Assembly (NCBI GenBank): GCA_013433145.1
Contig: CM024168.1
Location: forward strand, 7,758,184 to 7,822,183
Length of the DNA stretch: 64,000 bases
Direction: 5' to 3'
Source: Ascaris suum
Taxonomy: Eukaryota > Nematoda > Chromadorea > Rhabditida > Ascarididae
The position numbers and the translations under genes are program-made. The notes under the pieces were generated by a model. It searched no databases and was not told the origin of the DNA. It saw only the letters and a program-made list of their open reading frames with translations. Of this stretch, positions 14,401-23,400 are shown piece by piece. Within the stretch, counting starts at the first letter, position 1. Every line of letters starts with the position of its first letter.

Positions 14401-17400
14401 GCTGCTTGGCTAATCTTTGGTATGTTCAGTGTCTTCTTCGAGACAGGAGCATCAAACACTCCTTGCAATGCAAAATAACGGGAGATACGTTCCGTAATGG
14501 TCAGGAAAGGGATAGTGATAGCAGCGAGTGGTTTCGATCCACCGACCTCTGGGTTATGGGCCCAGCACGCTTCCGCTGCGCCACGCTGCTTGGCTAATCT
14601 TTTGTATGTTCAGTGTCTTCTTCGAGGCAGGAGCATCAAACACTCCTTGCAATGCAAAATAACGGGAGATACCGTTCCGTAATGGTCAGGAAAGGGATAG
14701 TGATAGCAGCGAGTGGTTTCGATCCACCGACCTCTGGGTTATGGGCCAGCACGCTTCCGCTGCGCCACGCTGCTTGGCTAATCTTTGGTATGTTCAGTGT
14801 CTTCTTCGAGACAGGAGCATCAAACACTCCTTGCAATGCAAAATAACGGGAGATACGTTCCGTAATGGTCAGGAAAGGGATAGTGATAGCAGCGAGTGGT
14901 TTCGATCCACCGACCTCTGGGTTATGGGCCCAGCACGCTTCCGCTGCGCCACGCTGCTTGGCTAATCTTTTGATATGTTCAGTGTCTTCTTCGAGGCAGG
15001 AGCATCAAACACTCCTTGCAATGCAAAATAACGGGAGATACGTTCCGTAATGGTCAGGAAAGGGATAGTGATAGCAGCGAGTGGTTTCGATCCACCGACC
15101 TCTGGGTTATGGGCCCAGCACGCTTCCGCTGCGCCACGCTGCTTGGCTAATCTTTGATATGTTCAGTGTCTTCTTCGAGACAGGAGCATCAAACACTCCT
15201 TGCAATGCAAAATAACGGGAGATACGGTTCCGTAATGGTCAGGAAAGGGATAGTGATAGCAGCGAGTGGTTTCGATCCACCGACCTCTGGGTTATGGGCC
15301 CAGCACGCTTCCGCTGCGCCACGCTGCTTGGTAATCTTTGGTATGTTCAGTGTCTTCTTCGAGACAGGAGCATCAAACACTCCTTGCAATGCAAAATAAC
15401 GGGAGATACGGTTCCGTAATGGTCAGGAAAGGGATAGTGATAGCAGCGAGTGGTTTCGATCCACCGACCTCTGGGTTATGGGCCCAGCACGCTTCCGCTG
15501 CGCCACGCTGCTTGGCTAATCTTTTAATATGTTCAGTGTCTTCTTCGAGACAGGAGCATCAAACACTCCTTGCAATGCAAAATAACGGGAGATACGGTTC
15601 CGTAATGGTCAGGAAAGGGATAGTGATAGCAGCGAGTGGTTTCGATCCACCGACCTCTGGGTTATGGGCCCAGCACGCTTCCGCTGCGCCACGCTGCTTG
15701 GCTAATCTTTGGTATGTTCAGTGTCTTCTTCGAGGCAGGAGCATCAAACACTCCTTGCAATGCAAAATAACGGGAGATACGGTTCCGTAATGGTCAGGAA
15801 AGGGATAGTGATAGCAGCGAGTGGTTTCGATCCACCGACCTCTGGGTTATGGGCCCAGCACGCTTCCGCTGCGCCACGCTGCTTCTCGAACCTCTTAACA
15901 TGCGTGGTATCTTCAAGAGAGGAGCACGAACGATTCCTTGCAATGTAAAATAACGGGAGATGAAGTTCCGTAATGGTCAGGAAAGGGATAGTGATAGCAG
16001 CGAGTGGTTTCGATCCACCGACCTCTGGGTTATGGGCCCAGCACGCTTCCGCTGCGCCACGCTGCTTGGCTAATCTTTTGTATGTTCAGTGTCTTCTTCG
16101 AGGCAGGAGCATCAAACACTCCTTGCAATGCAAAATAACGGGAGATACGGTCCGTAATGGTCAGGAAAGGGATAGTGATAGCAGCGAGTGGTTTCGATCC
16201 ACCGACCTCTGGGTTATGGGCCCAGCACGCTTCCGCTGCGCCACGCTGCTTGGTAATCTTTTGATATGTTCAGTGTCTTCTTCGAGGCAGGAGCATCAAA
16301 CACTCCTTGCAATGCAAAATAACGGAGATACCGTTCCGTAATGGTCAGGAAAGGGATAGTGATAGCAGCGAGTGGTTTCGATCCACCGACCTCTGGGTTA
16401 TGGGCCCAGCACGCTTCCGCTGCGCCACGCTGCTTGGCTAATCTTTTGATATGTTCAGTGTCTTCTTCGAGGCAGGAGCATCAAACACTCCTTGCAATGC
16501 AAAATAACGGGAGATACGGTTCCGTAATGGTCAGGAAAGGGATAGTGATAGCAGCGAGTGGTTTCGATCCACCGACCTCTGGGTTATGGGCCCAGCACGC
16601 TTCCGCTGCGCCACGCTGCTTGGCTAATCTTTGGTATGTTCAGTGTCTTCTTCGAGGCAGGAGCATCAAACACTCCTTGCAATGCAAAATAACGGGAGAT
16701 ACGTTCCGTAATGGTCAGGAAAGGGATAGTGATAGCAGCGAGTGGTTTCGATCCACCGACCTCTGGGTTATGGGCCCAGCACGCTTCCGCTGCGCCACGC
16801 TGCTTCTAATCTTTTAACATGCAGTGTCTCTTCGAGACAGGGAGCATCAAACACTCCTTGCAATGCAAAATAACGGGAATACGTTCCGTAATGGTCAGGA
16901 AAGGGATAGTGATAGCAGCGAGTGGTTTCGATCCACCGACCTCTGGGTTATGGGCCCAGCACGCTTCCGCTGCGCCACGCTGCTTGGTTAATCTTTGGTA
17001 TGTTCAGTGTCTTCTTCGAGGCAGGAGCATCAAACACTCCTTGCAATGCAAAATAACGGGAGATACGTTCCGTAATGGTCAGGAAAGGGATAGTGATAGC
17101 AGCGAGTGGTTTCGATCCACCGACCTCTGGGTTATGGGCCCAGCACGCTTCCGCTGCGCCACGCTGCTTGGTTAATCTTTGGTATGTTCAGTGTCTTCTT
17201 CGAGGCAGGAGCATCAAACACTCCTTGCAATGCAAAATAACGGGAGATACGTTCCGTAATGGTCAGGAAAGGGATAGTGATAGCAGCGAGTGGTTTCGAT
17301 CCACCGACCTCTGGGTTATGGGCCCAGCACGCTTCCGCTGCGCCACGCTGCTTGGCTAATCTTTGGTATGTTCAGTGTCTTCTTCGAGGCAGGAGCATCA

Positions 17401-20400
17401 AACACTCCTTGCAATGCAAAATAACGGGAGATACCGTTCCGTAATGGTCAGGAAAGGGATAGTGATAGCAGCGAGTGGTTTCGATCCACCGACCTCTGGG
17501 TTATGGGCCCAGCACGCTTCCGCTGCGCCACGCTGCTTGGCTAATCTTTTGATATGTTCAGTGTCTTCTTCGAGGCAGGAGCATCAAACACTCCTTGCAA
17601 TGCAAAATAACGGGAGATACCGTTCCGTAATGGTCAGGAAAGGGATAGTGATAGCAGCGAGTGGTTTCGATCCACCGACCTCTGGGTTATGGGCCCAGCA
17701 CGCTTCCGCTGCGCCACGCTGCTTCTCTAATCTCTTTACATGCGTGGTATCTTCGAGACAGGAGCATCAAACATTCCTTGCAATGCAAAATAACGGGAAT
17801 ACCGTTCCGTAATGGTCAGGAAAGGGATAGTGATAGCAGCGAGTGGTTTCGATCCACCGACCTCTGGGTTATGGGCCCAGCACGCTTCCGCTGCGCCACG
17901 CTGCTTGGTAATCTTTGGTATGTTCAGTGTCTTCTTCGAGGCAGGAGCATCAAACACTCCTTGCAATGCAAAATAACGGGAGATACGTTCCGTAATGGTC
18001 AGGAAAGGGATAGTGATAGCAGCGAGTGGTTTCGATCCACCGACCTCTGGGTTATGGGCCCAGCACGCTTCCGCTGCGCCACGCTGCTTGGCTAATCTTT
18101 GGTATGTTCAGTGTCTTCTTCGAGGCAGGAGCACAAACACTCCTTGCAATGCAAAATAACGGGAGATAGTTCCGTAATGGTCAGGAAAGGGATAGTGATA
18201 GCAGCGAGTGGTTTCGATCCACCGACCTCTGGGTTATGGGCCCAGCACGCTTCCGCTGCGCCACGCTGCTTGGCTAATCTTTGGTATGTTCAGTGTCTTC
18301 TTCGAGGCAGGAGCATCAAACACTCCTTGCAATGCAAAATAACGGGAGATACCGTTCCGTAATGGTCAGGAAAGGGATAGTGATAGCAGCGAGTGGTTTC
18401 GATCCACCGACCTCTGGGTTATGGGCCCAGCACGCTTCCGCTGCGCCACGCTGCTTCTCGAATCTTTTTATGTTCGTGTCTTCTTCGAGAGAGGAGCATC
18501 AAACACTCCTTGCAATGCAAAATAACGGGAGATAAGTTCCGTAATGGTCAGGAAAGGGATAGTGATAGCAGCGAGTGGTTTCGATCCACCGACCTCTGGG
18601 TTATGGGCCCAGCACGCTTCCGCTGCGCCACGCTGCTTGGCTAATCTTTTGATATGTTCAGTGTCTTCTTCGAGGAGGAGCATCAAACACTCCTTGCAAT
18701 GCAAAATAACGGGAGATACGTTCCGTAATGGTCAGGAAAGGGATAGTGATAGCAGCGAGTGGTTTCGATCCACCGACCTCTGGGTTATGGGCCCAGCACG
18801 CTTCCGCTGCGCCACGCTGCTTGGTTAATCTTTTGATATGTTCAGTGTCTTCTTCGAGGCAGGAGCATCAAACACTCCTTGCAATGCAAAATAACGGGAG
18901 ATACGGTTCCGTAATGGTCAGGAAAGGGATAGTGATAGCAGCGAGTGGTTTCGATCCACCGACCTCTGGGTTATGGGCCCAGCACGCTTCCGCTGCGCCA
19001 CGCTGCTTGGTAATCTTTTGATATGTTCAGTGTCTTCTTCGAGGCAGGAGCATCAAACACTCCTTGCAATGCAAAATAACGGGAGAACGTTCCGTAATGG
19101 TCAGGAAAGGGATAGTGATAGCAGCGAGTGGTTTCGATCCACCGACCTCTGGGTTATGGGCCCAGCACGCTTCCGCTGCGCCACGCTGCTTGGCTAATCT
19201 TTGATATGTTCAGTGTCTTCTTCGAGACAGGAGCATCAAACACTCCTTGCAATGCAAAATAACGGGAGATACGTTCCGTAATGGTCAGGAAAGGGATAGT
19301 GATAGCAGCGAGTGGTTTCGATCCACCGACCTCTGGGTTATGGGCCAGCAGCACGCTTCCGCTGCGCCACGCTGCTTGGCTAATCTTTGGATATGTTCAG
19401 TGTCTTCTTCGAGGCAGGAGCATCAAACACTCCTTGCAATGCAAAATAACGGGAGATACGGTTCCGTAATGGTCAGGAAAGGGATAGTGATAGCAGCGAG
19501 TGGTTTCGATCCACCGACCTCTGGGTTATGGGCCCAGCACGCTTCCGCTGCGCCACGCTGCTTGGCTAATCTTTTGATATGTTCAGTGTCTTCTTCGAGA
19601 CAGGAGCATCAAACACTCCTTGCAATGCAAAATAACGGAGATACGTTCCGTAATGGTCAGGAAAGGGATAGTGATAGCAGCGAGTGGTTTCGATCCACCG
19701 ACCTCTGGGTTATGGGCCCAGCACGCTTCCGCTGCGCCACGCTGCTTGGCTAATCTTAACATGTTCAGTGTCTTCTTCGAGGCAGGAGCATCAAACACTC
19801 CTTGCAATGCAAAATAACGGGAGATACGTTCCGTAATGGTCAGGAAAGGGATAGTGATAGCAGCGAGTGGTTTCGATCCACCGACCTCTGGGTTATGGGC
19901 CCAGCACGCTTCCGCTGCGCCACGCTGCTTGGATAATCTTTTGATATGTTCAGTGTCTTCTTCGAGGCAGGAGCATCAAACACTCCTTGCAATGCAAAAT
20001 AACGGGAGATACCGTTCCGTAATGGTCAGGAAAGGGATAGTGATAGCAGCGAGTGGTTTCGATCCACCGACCTCTGGGTTATGGGCCCAGCACGCTTCCG
20101 CTGCGCCACGCTGCTTGGCTAATCTTTTGTATGTTCAGTGTCTTCTTCGAGGCAGGAGCATCAAACACTCCTTGCAATGCAAAATAACGGGAGATACGGT
20201 TCCGTAATGGTCAGGAAAGGGATAGTGATAGCAGCGAGTGGTTTCGATCCACCGACCTCTGGGTTATGGGCCCAGCACGCTTCCGCTGCGCCACGCTGCT
20301 TGGAAATCTTTTGATATGCAGTGTCTTCTTCGAGGCAGGAGCATCAAACACTCCTTGCAATGCAAAATAACGGGAGATACGTTCCGTAATGGTCAGGAAA

Positions 20401-23400
20401 GGGATAGTGATAGCAGCGAGTGGTTTCGATCCACCGACCTCTGGGTTATGGGCCCAGCACGCTTCCGCTGCGCCACGCTGCTTGGCTAATCTTTGGTATG
20501 TTCAGTGTCTTCTTCGAGGCAGGAGCATCAAACACTCCTTGCAATGCAAAATAACGGGAGATACGGTTCCGTAATGGTCAGGAAAGGGATAGTGATAGCA
20601 GCGAGTGGTTTCGATCCACCGACCTCTGGGTTATGGGCCCAGCACGCTTCCGCTGCGCCACGCTGCTTGGTTAATCTTTGGTATGTTCAGTGTCTTCTTC
20701 GAGGCAGGAGCATCAAACACTCCTTGCAATGCAAAATAACGGAGATACGGTTCCGTAATGGTCAGGAAAGGATAGTGATAGCAGCGAGTGGTTTCGATCC
20801 ACCGACCTCTGGGTTATGGGCCCAGCACGCTTCCGCTGCGCCACGCTGCTTCTCGAACCTCTTAACATGCGTGGTATCTTCGAGACAGGAGCACAAACAT
20901 TCCTTGCAATGCAAAATAACGGGAGATGACGTTCCGTAATGGTCAGGAAAGGGATAGTGATAGCAGCGAGTGGTTTCGATCCACCGACCTCTGGGTTATG
21001 GGCCCAGCACGCTTCCGCTGCGCCACGCTGCTTGGCTAATCTTTGGTATGTTCAGTGTCTTCTTCGAGGCAGGAGCATCAAACACTCCTTGCAATGCAAA
21101 ATAACGGGAGATACGGTTCCGTAATGGTCAGGAAAGGGATAGTGATAGCAGCGAGTGGTTTCGATCCACCGACCTCTGGGTTATGGGCCCAGCACGCTTC
21201 CGCTGCGCCACGCTGCTTCTCGAATCTTAACTTGCAGGGTCTTCGAGCAGGAGCACGAACCGACCTCTTGCAATGCAAAATAACAGGGAGATAATGGTCA
21301 GGAAAGGGATAGTGATAGCAGCGAGTGGTTTCGATCCACCGACCTCTGGGTTATGGGCCCAGCACGCTTCCGCTGCGCCACGCTGCTTGGCTAATCTTTG
21401 GTATGTTCAGTGTCTTCTTCGAGGCAGGAGCATCAAACACTCCTTGCAATGCAAAATAACGGGAGATACGGTTCCGTAATGGTCAGGAAAGGGATAGTGA
21501 TAGCAGCGAGTGGTTTCGATCCACCGACCTCTGGGTTATGGGCCCAGCACGCTTCCGCTGCGCCACGCTGCTTGGCTAATCTTTTGATATGTTCAGTGTC
21601 TTCTTCGAGCAGGAGCATCAAACACTCCTTGCAATGCAAAATAACGGGAGATACGGTTCCGTAATGGTCAGGAAAGGGATAGTGATAGCAGCGAGTGGTT
21701 TCGATCCACCGACCTCTGGGTTATGGGCCCAGCACGCTTCCGCTGCGCCACGCTGCTTGGCTAATCTTTGGTATGTTCAGTGTCTTCTTCGAGGCAGGAG
21801 CATCAAACACTCCTTGCAATGCAAAATAACGGGAGATACGTTCCGTAATGGTCAGGAAAGGGATAGTGATAGCAGCGAGTGGTTTCGATCCACCGACCTC
21901 TGGGTTATGGGCCCAGCACGCTTCCGCTGCGCCACGCTGCTTGGCTAATCTTTGGTATGTTCAGTGTCTTCTTCGAGGCAGGAGCATCAAACACTCCTTG
22001 CAATGCAAAATAACGGGAGATGACGTTCCGTAATGGTCAGGAAAGGGATAGTGATAGCAGCGAGTGGTTTCGATCCACCGACCTCTGGGTTATGGGCCCA
22101 GCACGCTTCCGCTGCGCCACGCTGCTTCTCGAACTCTTAACATGCGTGGTATCTTCGAGCAGGAGCACAAACGATTCCTTGCAATGTAAAATAACACGGA
22201 ATGAAGTTCGTAATGGTCAGGAAAGGGATAGTGATAGCAGCGAGTGGTTTCGATCCACCGACCTCTGGGTTATGGGCCCAGCACGCTTCCGCTGCGCCAC
22301 GCTGCTTGGCTAATCTTTTGTATGTTCAGTGTCTTCTTCGAGACAGGAGCATCAAACACTCCTTGCAATGCAAAATAACGGGAGATACGGTTCCGTAATG
22401 GTCAGGAAAGGGATAGTGATAGCAGCGAGTGGTTTCGATCCACCGACCTCTGGGTTATGGGCCCAGCACGCTTCCGCTGCGCCACGCTGCTTGGCTAATC
22501 TTTGGTATGTTCAGTGTCTTCTTCGAGGCAGGAGCATCAAACACTCCTTGCAATGCAAAATAACGGGAGATACGGTTCCGTAATGGTCAGGAAAGGGATA
22601 GTGATAGCAGCGAGTGGTTTCGATCCACCGACCTCTGGGTTATGGGCCCAGCACGCTTCCGCTGCGCCACGCTGCTTCTCTAATCTTTGACATGTTCAGT
22701 GTCTTCTTCGAGACAGGAGCATCAACACTCCTTGCAATGCAAAATAACGGAGATACGGTTCCGTAATGGTCAGGAAAGGGATAGTGATAGCAGCGAGTGG
22801 TTTCGATCCACCGACCTCTGGGTTATGGGCCCAGCACGCTTCCGCTGCGCCACGCTGCTTGGCTAATCTTTGTATGTTCAGTGTCTTCTTCGAGGCAGGA
22901 GCATCAAACACTCCTTGCAATGCAAAATAACGGGAGATACGGTTCCGTAATGGTCAGGAAAGGGATAGTGATAGCAGCGAGTGGTTTCGATCCACCGACC
23001 TCTGGGTTATGGGCCCAGCACGCTTCCGCTGCGCCACGCTGCTTGGCTAATCTTTGGTATGTTCAGTGTCTTCTTCGAGGCAGGAGCATCAAACACTCCT
23101 TGCAATGCAAAATAACGGGAGATACGGTTCCGTAATGGTCAGGAAAGGGATAGTGATAGCAGCGAGTGGTTTCGATCCACCGACCTCTGGGTTATGGGCC
23201 CAGCACGCTTCCGCTGCGCCACGCTGCTTGGCTAATCTTTGGTATGTTCAGTGTCTTCTTCGAGACAGGAGCATCAAACACTCCTTGCAATGCAAAATAA
23301 CGGGAGATACGGTTCCGTAATGGTCAGGAAAGGGATAGTGATAGCAGCGAGTGGTTTCGATCCACCGACCTCTGGGTTATGGGCCCAGCACGCTTCCGCT

